DNA of 22,265 nucleotides from an uncultured Eubacteriales bacterium (GTDB lineage: Bacteria; Bacillota; Clostridia; HGM11514): positions 1 to 22,265 of the forward strand of contig CABUMF010000032.1 of assembly GCA_902492655.1 (NCBI GenBank). Direction: 5' to 3'. The position numbers were made by a program, and so were the translations under genes. Of this stretch, positions 15,824 through 22,265 are shown in pieces. Below the pieces are notes generated by a model. It was not told the DNA's origin. It was given only the letters and a program-made list of their open reading frames with translations, and did not search any database. The number at the start of each line of letters is the position of its first letter. Positions within the stretch are counted from its first letter, which is position 1.

Positions 15824-16459
15824 ATGACATACTTTTTTGATTTGGACGGCACGGTTACAGATTCCCGTGAGGGAATATTCAACTGCGTAAAGTACGCTCT
15901 TGAAAGCCGCGGAATTGCAGAGCCCGATTATGAACGAATGAAGGCATATATAGGCCCGCCTTTGGTTAAAGGATTTATGGAAATTAACGGGGTTGATGAA
16001 GAAACCGCCATTGAGCTTCTCAATAAATACAGGGAGCGTTATTCGGTGTACGGGGTGTATGAGTGTAAGCTTTATGACGGCATTGCGGAGCTTCTGAAAA
16101 GTCTTGCCGAGCGTGGGCACACCCTTGCGATTGTTACAGGAAAGCCAGAGCATTATGCAAAAATAATTGCTGAAAATTTGGGTGTTAAAAAGTATTTTGA
16201 TTATATTATAGGGCCTTCCCTTTCAAATACGGAAGAAGAAAAGGACAGCCTTGTAAGGCGTGCTTTGTCACTTATGAATACAAAAAATGCCGTCATGATA
16301 GGCGACAGAAAATTTGACATTGAAGGCGCAAAAATGAATAATATTTCTTCTGTTGCAGTTATGTACGGTTTTGGAACACCCGAGGAATTAAAGAATGCAA
16401 ATGCGGATTTTTACGCAGAAACTGTGAAAGATTTGCATAATCTTCTGTTAAGCATATAA
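15824..16459 (+). CDS. HAD-family phosphatase, phosphoglycolate phosphatase-like
   Basis: A 211-residue HAD hydrolase with cap type C1. Motif I is 'FDLDGT' (Asp6 nucleophile, Asp8 acid/base), motif II the Thr in 'IVTGKP', and motifs III/IV the late Lys region and 'MIGDRKFDIEGA'. Closest in style to Gph/PgmB-type enzymes that dephosphorylate 2-phosphoglycolate, nucleotides or sugar phosphates; the substrate is not predictable. The ATG follows GAGGAG at 6 nt and lies 10 nt after the TM1266-family gene, so they form one operon. There is no clear terminator before argC. Confidence 0.88.
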   Translation: MTYFFDLDGTVTDSREGIFNCVKYALESRGIAEPDYERMKAYIGPPLVKGFMEINGVDEETAIELLNKYRERYSVYGVYECKLYDGIAELLKSLAERGHTLAIVTGKPEHYAKIIAENLGVKKYFDYIIGPSLSNTEEEKDSLVRRALSLMNTKNAVMIGDRKFDIEGAKMNNISSVAVMYGFGTPEELKNANADFYAETVKDLHNLLLSI

Positions 16460-16479
16460 AATTTCATATAAAATGTATA

Positions 16480-16508
16480 TTGCATTTTTATGCAGAATAA
16501 TGTATAAT
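16480..16508 (+). promoter_or_regulatory. Promoter of argCB
   Basis: TTGCAT (16480-16485), a 17-nt spacer and TATAAT (16503-16508), 20 nt before ATG 16529. A palindrome resembling an ARG box overlaps its -35. Confidence 0.7.
16481..16494. promoter_or_regulatory. Candidate ArgR/AhrC operator (ARG box)
   Basis: TGCAT-TTTT-ATGCA is a perfect palindrome that fits the general ARG-box form TGNAT-N4-ATNCA, with the usual AT-rich flanks. It covers the -35 and spacer of the argC promoter, where ArgR binding would block transcription when arginine is abundant. A second tandem box is not evident. The argR gene is not in the window. Confidence 0.5.
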
Positions 16509-16528
16509 AATTAACGAGGTGAATACTT

Positions 16529-17569
16529 ATGATAAAAGCAGGTATTGTTGGGGCGACGGGGTATGCAGGCGAAGAGCTTGTTAGGATTCTGTCCGTTCAC
16601 CCTGAGGTTGAAATAGAAGCTGTTGTTTCAAAAAGCTTTGCGGGAACTCCGCTTTCCGAGCTTTACCCTACCCTTCGGGGAGTGGTGGACAAGGTTTGCG
16701 AGGAGGTTGATGTAAAAAAGCTTTCCACTTCATGCGATGTTGTTTTTACGGCTCTTCCCCACGGCGCATCGGCAAAGCTTGTGTCGGAGCTTGCAAAAAC
16801 GGGCGTAAAGGTTATTGACCTAAGCGCCGATTTCAGATACAAAAATCCCGATATTTACGAGGAATGGTACAAAGTTGAGCATTGCGACAAGCCTCTTTTG
16901 AAAACTGCGGTTTACGGGCTTTGCGAGCTGTACAGAGATGACATAAAAAAAGCACAGGTTATCGGAAATCCCGGTTGTTATACAACAACCTCAATTTTGG
17001 GCTGTGCACCCATGGCGGCAAATAAAATCATTGATGTAAACTCGGTTATTGTGGATGCAAAATCCGGCGTTTCAGGCGCAGGCAGAAAGGAAAAGCTCGA
17101 TTATTCGTTTTGCGAGTGTACCGAAAGTATGAAGGCATACAGCGTAGCAACCCACAGGCACACCTCGGAGATAGAGCAGGAGCTTTCTATTCTTGCGGGT
17201 GAGGATATGACAATCAGCTTCACGCCTCATCTTATTCCCATGAAAAGGGGAATTTTAGCAACGATTTATGCTAATCTCACAAAGGATATTTCCACATCGG
17301 AGCTTATTGAAATGTACAGGGAATTTTATAAGGGCGAGCACTTTATAAGGATATATGACGAAGGCAAGCTCCCCGAAACAAATCATGTGGCAGGCTCGAA
17401 TTTTGTGGATATAGGCTGTGTGGTTGATAAAAGGACGCACCGTGCCATTGTTGTCAGCTGTATTGACAATCTGTTTAAAGGTGCGGCAGGTCAAGCGGTT
17501 CAGAATATGAATATCATGTTCGGTCTTGACGAAGCAACGGGAATTGCAAATCCCGGTTTTTACTTGTAA
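16529..17569 (+). CDS. argC: N-acetyl-gamma-glutamyl-phosphate reductase
   Basis: ArgC reduces N-acetylglutamyl phosphate with NADPH, the third step of arginine synthesis. It has 346 residues, normal for the family. 'GATGYAGEEL' (8-17) is the NADP-binding loop, Cys150 in 'GNPGCYTT' is the catalytic thiol, and 'GVSGAGR', 'HRHTSEIEQ' and 'FTPHLIPMKRGI' are typical later blocks. The ATG follows GAGGTGA. It leads the argC-argB operon from its own promoter, and argB starts 15 nt after its stop. Confidence 0.97.
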   Translation: MIKAGIVGATGYAGEELVRILSVHPEVEIEAVVSKSFAGTPLSELYPTLRGVVDKVCEEVDVKKLSTSCDVVFTALPHGASAKLVSELAKTGVKVIDLSADFRYKNPDIYEEWYKVEHCDKPLLKTAVYGLCELYRDDIKKAQVIGNPGCYTTTSILGCAPMAANKIIDVNSVIVDAKSGVSGAGRKEKLDYSFCECTESMKAYSVATHRHTSEIEQELSILAGEDMTISFTPHLIPMKRGILATIYANLTKDISTSELIEMYREFYKGEHFIRIYDEGKLPETNHVAGSNFVDIGCVVDKRTHRAIVVSCIDNLFKGAAGQAVQNMNIMFGLDEATGIANPGFYL

Positions 17570-17584
17570 TTGGGAGGTTTTACT

Positions 17585-18460
17585 GTGGAGGACAAAATCA
17601 AAGCACTGATTGACAAAGCCAATATACTTGTTGAAGCATTGCCCTACATACAAAAGTTTGCAAACAAAACCTTTGTTGTAAAATACGGCGGCAACGCAAT
17701 GATTAACGATAAGCTTAAAAACTCGGTTATGGAGGATCTGACCATTCTCAAATTCATCGGCATAAACCCGATTTTGGTTCACGGCGGCGGACCTGACATA
17801 AGCAATTCGCTTTCTGACCTTAACATAGAAAGCGAATTCAAAAGCGGATTGCGTGTAACCGATGAAAAAACCATGCTTGTTGCACAGGAGGTTCTTGTGG
17901 GGAAAACAAACAAGGAAATCGTATCACTCCTTAACGGAAAAGGAAGTAAAGCTATCGGGCTTTGCGGAATTGACGGGTCCCTCATAAAATGCAAAAAGCA
18001 TAAGGCGATAATTGACGGAAAAGAAGAGGACATCGGCTATGTCGGCGATGTTACGGAAATTGATACTCACATAATCAATTACCTTGTTAAAGATGAGTTC
18101 ATTCCGGTTATTGCGCCAATCGGCGCAGGAGAGGACGGACACAGCTATAACATTAATGCAGACACCGTTGCAAGTGCCGTTGCGTGTGCGGTGGGTGCGG
18201 AAAAGCTGATTACCTTAACCGATATTGAAGGTCTTAAGGACAAGGACGGGAATGTAGTATATGTAACAAACCCGAGAGAAATAGACGAAATGATTAAGGA
18301 CGAGGTAATAACCGGCGGAATGATTCCCAAAATTCTCGGCTGTGTTGACGCAATGAAAAACGGTGTCAAAAATGTACATATAATTGACGGAAGGGTTCCC
18401 CACTGCCTTCTCCTTGAAATATTTACAAAGACCGGTATCGGTACTATGATTGAGCAGTGA
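17585..18460 (+). CDS. argB: Acetylglutamate kinase
   Basis: ArgB phosphorylates N-acetylglutamate, the second step of arginine synthesis. The start is GTG 17585 after GGGAGG (17572-17577); a TTG in front of that site is rejected. It has 291 residues. The ATP-site motif is 'KYGGNAM' (~34-40), the substrate glycine loop 'VHGGGPDI', and the C-terminus 'HCLLLEIFTKTGIGT' resembles the arginine-inhibited hexameric type, as does the N-terminal helix before the first strand. Feedback control by arginine is therefore likely (inference). argJ and argD, often between or beside these genes, are not in the window. Confidence 0.96.
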   Translation: MEDKIKALIDKANILVEALPYIQKFANKTFVVKYGGNAMINDKLKNSVMEDLTILKFIGINPILVHGGGPDISNSLSDLNIESEFKSGLRVTDEKTMLVAQEVLVGKTNKEIVSLLNGKGSKAIGLCGIDGSLIKCKKHKAIIDGKEEDIGYVGDVTEIDTHIINYLVKDEFIPVIAPIGAGEDGHSYNINADTVASAVACAVGAEKLITLTDIEGLKDKDGNVVYVTNPREIDEMIKDEVITGGMIPKILGCVDAMKNGVKNVHIIDGRVPHCLLLEIFTKTGIGTMIEQ

Positions 18461-18464
18461 AATA

Positions 18465-19199
18465 ATGGAGTTTATAAATTTATCCGAAGAAAATATTGAT
18501 TCCGAGCATTTATGCTGTATAATACGGAATAAGACGGGACACGAAGGTATAGAAGCAAAGCGGCAATGGCTTTCGGCGCGCATAAAAGAAGGCCATGTTT
18601 TCAGAAAGCTTGACCAAAGGGAATGCGTGTTTATGGAATATGCTCCCCTTGAGACGGCATGGGTTCCCATAGTGGGCGAAAACTATTATTACATATACTG
18701 TCTTTGGGTTCAGAAAAAGGGCAACGGTTACGGAAAAGAGCTTATGGAATATTGCATAGCCGACGCAAAAGCAAATGGCAAATCCGGAATTTGTATGCTC
18801 GGTTCGGATAAGCAAAAAAACTGGCTTTCCGACCAGAAATTTGCCCAAAAGTATGGATTTAATAAGGTTGACTCAACGGGTGACGGATATAATCTTTTGG
18901 CGCTTAGCTTTGATAAAACCGTCCCGAAATTTTCCGATACGGTAAAGCAAAAAACAGACAAAGCAGGGCTTACTGCTTTTTACGATTATCAGTGTCCGTA
19001 CATCCCCCAAAGAATAGAAAAATTGCGGGAATACTGCACATGGCACGGCATTCCCGCAGAATTTGTTCTTGTCGATTCGCTCGAAAAAGCCAAAAATCTC
19101 CCCTGCGTATTCAATAACTGGGCGGCTTTTTATGACGGAAAATTCATTTCCGTGAATCAGCTTGACGGAAGCTCGCTTGAGAGATTTATACGGAAATAA
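18465..19199 (+). CDS. GNAT acetyltransferase with C-terminal YoaP-like domain
   Basis: The start is ATG 18465, 4 nt after the argB stop; the ribosome site is weak, so coupling to argB is likely. The 244-residue product has a GNAT domain in residues ~1-150, with the acetyl-CoA segment near 'VQKKGNGYGKELMEY' (~85-99). A C-terminal YoaP-like part (~165-244, 'FYDYQCPYIPQRIEKLREYC', then 'VFNNWAAFYDGKFISVNQL') looks thioredoxin-like with a Cys. The same two-domain form occurs in B. subtilis YoaP; its substrate is unknown. Position after argB does not prove an arginine role. The last 43 nt overlap the convergent membrane-protein gene. Confidence 0.82.
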   Translation: MEFINLSEENIDSEHLCCIIRNKTGHEGIEAKRQWLSARIKEGHVFRKLDQRECVFMEYAPLETAWVPIVGENYYYIYCLWVQKKGNGYGKELMEYCIADAKANGKSGICMLGSDKQKNWLSDQKFAQKYGFNKVDSTGDGYNLLALSFDKTVPKFSDTVKQKTDKAGLTAFYDYQCPYIPQRIEKLREYCTWHGIPAEFVLVDSLEKAKNLPCVFNNWAAFYDGKFISVNQLDGSSLERFIRK

Positions 19200-19705
19200 T
19201 CCGCTTTTTGAAGCCTTTGGCGATTAAACCTTTGAATAATTACATATTTAATATCAATCATGCTTGAAATCACCGATGTGATAATAAAAGCTGCCGGCGC
19301 CCCGAACGGAATTATAAAAGCTATGGGCACGAAGGACAGTATCGCAATGATTTTATGCACAAGTTCAGCCTGAGCCATGTTATGAAGCAACGCTTCCGTG
19401 CTGTTGCGTTTCATATCAAATTGCTCGGGCTTTGCTGTTATTATAAACCTTTTCCACCGTTTAACCTTCAAAGCCCTGTAAAATCTTTCCTCAAGCCTTG
19501 AGATTTTAAGCTTTTTGAAGCTTCTGTTTTTGCATATAACCGTCACGCTCTCCCCTACAATGAGCCTCATGGTAAAGTGATACGATACGGTAAGAAAGGT
19601 TATAAAAAGCGTTTTTGTGCCTTCCGCTTGCGAAAAAACAGCGGTTAAGATTATGCACAGCACATCAAAACAAACAATTGCCGAAAACACTTTATTCTTT
19701 AACAT
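19157..19705 (-). CDS. Integral membrane protein, CrtO-like (glycosyl-4,4'-diaponeurosporenoate acyltransferase-like)
   Basis: The start is ATG 19703-19705 after GGAG, giving 182 residues. An N-terminal helix pair (~5-50, 'VFSAIVCFDVLCIILTAVF' and 'LFITFLTVSYHFTMRLIVG') is followed by a basic cytoplasmic part ('RALKVKRWK') and two more membrane segments (~113-150), ending with 'VIIQRFNR'. This layout matches a family often named after the staphyloxanthin acyltransferase CrtO, but no other carotenoid genes are here, so that name should not be taken as function. It overlaps the upstream GNAT gene by 14 nt, so they form an operon, and its 3' end overlaps the convergent GNAT-YoaP gene by 43 nt. 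Confidence 0.75.
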   Translation of the reverse strand: MLKNKVFSAIVCFDVLCIILTAVFSQAEGTKTLFITFLTVSYHFTMRLIVGESVTVICKNRSFKKLKISRLEERFYRALKVKRWKRFIITAKPEQFDMKRNSTEALLHNMAQAELVHKIIAILSFVPIAFIIPFGAPAAFIITSVISSMIDIKYVIIQRFNRQRLQKADYFRINLSSELPSS

Positions 19706-20255
19706 CCCATTCTCCGAAATTAAAAACTTTGGGGTGCTCCGAATGTCCCCCAATCATTTTCTCCATCCATATCATATCGTACCATTTATTAAACTTGAAT
19801 CCGCTATCGTGAAAGGTTCCCACAAGCTTAAATCCCATTTTTTCGTGAAAACGAAAGCTGTCATACGATAAATACTCATCCTCGCCTTTGGGAACGGCTA
19901 TACAGGCGTTCAAATTAAGTATTCCCATAGCCTTAAGCGACGCTTCAAGCGCATTGTAAAGCATCCTTCCCACGCCCGCTTTTCTGCGATCCCGTTTAAC
20001 ATAAACGGTCACCTCAACAGAATAATCATATGCTTTCCTGTCTTTAAAACAGGCGGCGTAGGCATACCCCAAAATCTCATTATTGTCAACTGCCTTTATG
20101 TAAGGGTACTTTGATGAAATCTTCAATATTCTATCCCTGAACTCGCTCTCGGACGGAACATCGTACTCAAACGAAACGGCTGTTTCCGTAACATACGGAG
20201 CATAAATTGCAAGAAGCTCCCCGGCGTCCTCGGCTTTAACTTTTTCGATTTTCAT
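19692..20255 (-). CDS. GNAT N-acetyltransferase, phosphinothricin acetyltransferase-like
   Basis: A 187-residue GNAT of the Pat/Bar/YwnH type: 'IYAPYVTETAVSFEYDVPS' near the start, 'GYAYAACFKDRKAYDYSVEVTVYV' (~63-86), the acetyl-CoA loop 'RDRRKAGVGRMLYNAL' (~89-104) and 'FHEKMGFKLVGTFHDSGFKF' near the end. Relatives acetylate phosphinothricin, methionine sulfone or similar amino acids; in gut anaerobes the natural target is unknown. The ATG follows GGGAG at 7 nt and has its own promoter. It is the first gene of an operon with the CrtO-like gene. Confidence 0.9.
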   Translation of the reverse strand: MKIEKVKAEDAGELLAIYAPYVTETAVSFEYDVPSESEFRDRILKISSKYPYIKAVDNNEILGYAYAACFKDRKAYDYSVEVTVYVKRDRRKAGVGRMLYNALEASLKAMGILNLNACIAVPKGEDEYLSYDSFRFHEKMGFKLVGTFHDSGFKFNKWYDMIWMEKMIGGHSEHPKVFNFGEWDVKE

Positions 20256-20288
20256 ATTGCGGCTCCCTTTACTTGAACTATACTTGTT

Positions 20289-20317
20289 ATTTTAACAGAA
20301 AAGCACATAAAAATCAA
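20289..20317 (-). promoter_or_regulatory. Promoter of the GNAT/CrtO-like operon
   Basis: On the minus strand, TTGATT (20312-20317), a 17-nt spacer and TAAAAT (20289-20294). It diverges from the spoIVA promoter. Confidence 0.55.
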
Positions 20318-20334
20318 CTCTTTTCCGCAGAAAG

Positions 20335-20363
20335 TCATTTTTTATAATCGGTCTTCATATAGT
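20335..20363 (+). promoter_or_regulatory. Candidate sigma-E promoter of spoIVA
   Basis: TCATTTT (20335-20341), a 14-nt spacer and CATATAGT (20356-20363). The elements fit the mother-cell sigma-E consensus KMATATT and CATAYAHT with one mismatch each. In Bacillus spoIVA is sigma-E dependent, and no sigma-A pair competes at this place. Confidence 0.5.
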
Positions 20364-20394
20364 GTACAAAGCTTATGAATATGGAGGATGGATA

Positions 20395-21636
20395 ATGGTT
20401 GATTATAATATTTACAACGAAATATCCGAACGGACAAACGGCGATATGTACATAGGCGTTGTGGGGCCGGTAAGAACCGGCAAATCGACATTTATAAAGC
20501 GGTTTATGGATTTGCTTGTTCTTCCGAATATCGAGAACGCATACCGCAGAGAAAGAGCAAGAGATGAGCTTCCTCAAAGTGCTTCGGGAAGGACGATTAT
20601 GACAACAGAGCCGAAATTTATCCCCGATGAGGCTGTTGAAATAAGCCTTGACAAGGGTGCGTCGGTTCGTGCAAAAATGATTGATTGCGTCGGCTATGTA
20701 ATCCCCGGAGCAACGGGGCACACCGAGGAGGATATGCCGAGAATGGTATCAACACCGTGGAATGACGAGGATATTCCTTTCGTACAGGCGGCGGAAATAG
20801 GCACAAGGAAGGTAATTTGCGAGCATTCAACCATAGGACTTATGGTTACAACGGACGGCAGTATAAGCGATATTCCCCGTGATGACTATGTTGAGGCGGA
20901 GGCTCGGGTTGCACGGGAGCTTCACGAAATAAACAAGCCGTTTGTGATTCTTCTCAATTCCACTCATCCAAAAAGCGATGAAACAAAAAAGCTTGCCGAG
21001 AAACTGAAGGAACACTACAGTGCGCCGGTAATTCCTGTGGATGTGCTCGGGATTGAGCTTTCGGACATCAATAAAATAATGGAAACCGTGCTATATGAAT
21101 TTCCCGTTTCGGAAATCAGATTTTATCTTCCCCACTGGCTGGATTCGCTCCCGAGCGACCATTGGCTTAAAGAAAAAGTTTATTCGGAAATAACCGCATC
21201 TGTCGAAAACGCAAGTAAAATCAGCGATGTATATTCCGCAATCGACTCGCTTAAAACCTGTGAGCATTTCAGGGATATAGGCGTTTACAAGGCAGACCTC
21301 GGGAGCGGCAGCATAGGCGCAAAGGCGGTCATGGACGAAAAGCTGTTCTATAAGATTTTAAGCGAGCAGGCAGGCAGTGACATTGAGGATGAATACGGCC
21401 TCGCCGAGCTTATTTCTTCACTCACCGCAACCAAAAAGAAATACGATAAAGTCGCTCAGGCTCTTTCCGATGTTGAGCGTTGCGGATACGGAATTGTTTC
21501 GCCGTCAACCGAGGAGCTGTCTTTGGATGAGCCGAAAATAGTCAAGCAGGGCTCTCGGTTCGGCGTTAAGCTTCGCGCATCCGCGCCAAGCATACATATG
21601 ATGTGTAACAAACAGAGGTCTTTGGAAGCCGCATAA
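20395..21636 (+). CDS. spoIVA: Stage IV sporulation protein A, C-terminally truncated
   Basis: SpoIVA is the ATPase that polymerises on the forespore surface as the coat base layer. The start is ATG 20395 after GGAGGAT, giving 413 residues; the usual length is ~492. The Walker A motif 'GPVRTGKS' (24-31), 'ELPQSASGRTIMTTEPKF', 'MIDCVGY' and 'AAEIGTRKVI' are intact, and the protein follows the family to 'FGVKLRASAPSIHM' (~residue 402) with no internal gap. It then ends in 11 unrelated residues and a stop. The ~90 C-terminal residues, which include the segment linked to SpoVM-dependent localisation in Bacillus, are missing, and no remnant appears in other frames before the terminator at 21650. 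It may be a true 3' replacement or an assembly junction. Confidence 0.93.
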   Translation: MVDYNIYNEISERTNGDMYIGVVGPVRTGKSTFIKRFMDLLVLPNIENAYRRERARDELPQSASGRTIMTTEPKFIPDEAVEISLDKGASVRAKMIDCVGYVIPGATGHTEEDMPRMVSTPWNDEDIPFVQAAEIGTRKVICEHSTIGLMVTTDGSISDIPRDDYVEAEARVARELHEINKPFVILLNSTHPKSDETKKLAEKLKEHYSAPVIPVDVLGIELSDINKIMETVLYEFPVSEIRFYLPHWLDSLPSDHWLKEKVYSEITASVENASKISDVYSAIDSLKTCEHFRDIGVYKADLGSGSIGAKAVMDEKLFYKILSEQAGSDIEDEYGLAELISSLTATKKKYDKVAQALSDVERCGYGIVSPSTEELSLDEPKIVKQGSRFGVKLRASAPSIHMMCNKQRSLEAA

Positions 21637-21649
21637 AATGGACATTTTT

Positions 21650-21680
21650 AAAGCACAGAGTTTTGAGGCTCTGTGCTTTT
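21650..21680. terminator. Bidirectional terminator
   Basis: AAAGCACAGAG (21650-21660) pairs exactly with CTCTGTGCTTT (21669-21679) around an 8-nt loop, with T-runs on the right and A-rich sequence preceded by T's on the left. It lies between convergent spoIVA and the pRiA4b-like gene. Confidence 0.85.
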
Positions 21681-21689
21681 AAATGGGTT

Positions 21690-22265
21690 TCAATCCCATT
21701 CTTCAAAATCCTCATAAGTATATTGCAACTTTTGAACCTCGCCTTTAAGCAAAGCATTTAAGTTTTCTATGTCAAATCTTCTGTAATCCCATTCAATTTC
21801 ACAAAGCGACATATAACGGTATTGAATTTTTGGTAAAACTCCTGTTTTGTCAATCTGCTTAATATAATCTAAAAGCTCACCAGGGCAAGTATCTTCAATG
21901 ATACCCCAACCGGCTCCGTCTGTGATATACGGATAATGAGTTCCTGTGCCTTTTTGCATAGGTGATATTGATATAAGTTCAATGTCAAAAGTCCAGCCTG
22001 CACCATAGTCGTATTCCATTTTCATCTTATCTCCGACATTTAACTTTAAGGAAGATAATTTAGCGGTATCAGGTGGAATAACATCTTCAATATCATCATC
22101 CAAGCTGTCAAACACCTCTCCGTCATAGTCAAATTCATATCTGAAATTATCATATGTAATTCCAAACAAATGACTGCCCTGTGCTTGATATGAAGCAAGA
22201 ATTGAATAAGCGAGTTTTGCCGCTATGTGATACAACGGGACATAAACGGGATTGCCCTTGCTCTG
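21690..22265 (-). CDS. Plasmid pRiA4b ORF-3-like protein (5' end outside window)
   Basis: The frame is open to the window edge with no start that has a ribosome site (a TTG at 22235 has none), so the N-terminus lies outside; 191 residues are visible. The PRiA4_ORF3 hallmarks are the 'KMEYDYGAGWTFDIEL' segment, an acidic 'DSLDDDIED' stretch before it and 'PYITDGAGWGIIEDTCPGE' after it. The family is widespread, is named after a plasmid gene and is often found near mobile elements; its function is unknown. The DNA is AT-richer than spoIVA and the gene ends just beyond the shared terminator, directly beside the point where spoIVA loses its C-terminus. Confidence 0.82.
   Translation of the reverse strand, partial: QSKGNPVYVPLYHIAAKLAYSILASYQAQGSHLFGITYDNFRYEFDYDGEVFDSLDDDIEDVIPPDTAKLSSLKLNVGDKMKMEYDYGAGWTFDIELISISPMQKGTGTHYPYITDGAGWGIIEDTCPGELLDYIKQIDKTGVLPKIQYRYMSLCEIEWDYRRFDIENLNALLKGEVQKLQYTYEDFEEWD

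Overview
The window looks like chromosomal DNA from an anaerobic, probably gut-associated, member of the Clostridia (Eubacteriales). The grounds are the spore genes spoIVA and a SpoIID/LytB-family gene, the spoIID-queA-tgt gene order, a TM1266-type 'iron-only hydrogenase system regulator', strong GGAGG-type ribosome binding sites, frequent TTG/GTG starts, and sigma-A promoters close to TTGACA-17-TATAAT. No plasmid, phage or CRISPR machinery is visible.

Layout. 1-1886 (+): 3' part of an esterase, a LOG-family phosphoribohydrolase and exonuclease III, tightly packed. 1989-2428 (+): promoter, tRNA-His, tRNA-Gln, tRNA-Lys and terminator. 2458-6827 (+): SpoIID/LytB gene (broken near its 3' end), queA, an inverted-repeat element, tgt and an unknown gene. 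7090-7671 (+): zinc-ribbon membrane protein. 7725-7916 (-): small PspC protein. 8071-8667 (+): compact FNT channel. 8623-9510 (-): AraC regulator, divergent from a GH38 alpha-mannosidase at 9622-12594 (+). 12680-13979 (-): a DUF3990 ADP-ribosyltransferase-like gene overlapping an HTH gene, probably a toxin-antitoxin-type pair. 14109-15454 (-): YgjP-type metallopeptidase and sirtuin. 15568-16459 (+): TM1266-family regulator and a HAD phosphatase. 16529-19199 (+): argC, argB and a two-domain GNAT protein, behind a candidate ArgR operator. 19157-20255 (-): phosphinothricin-type GNAT and a CrtO-like membrane protein. 20395-21636 (+): spoIVA, lacking its C-terminal ~90 residues. 21690-22265 (-): partial pRiA4b ORF-3-like gene.

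How the genes work together. queA and tgt are consecutive late steps of queuosine synthesis. argC and argB are consecutive steps of arginine synthesis. The AraC protein is placed to control the mannosidase. The two spore genes are each damaged at the 3' end: SpoIID by a net ~17-nt loss that removes the GHGVG motif and shifts the frame, and SpoIVA by replacement of its C-terminal domain. This raises the question of whether the strain still sporulates, or whether the assembly has errors at both places. The most system-like accessory locus is the DUF3990/HTH pair. I do not see a clearly new multi-gene system.
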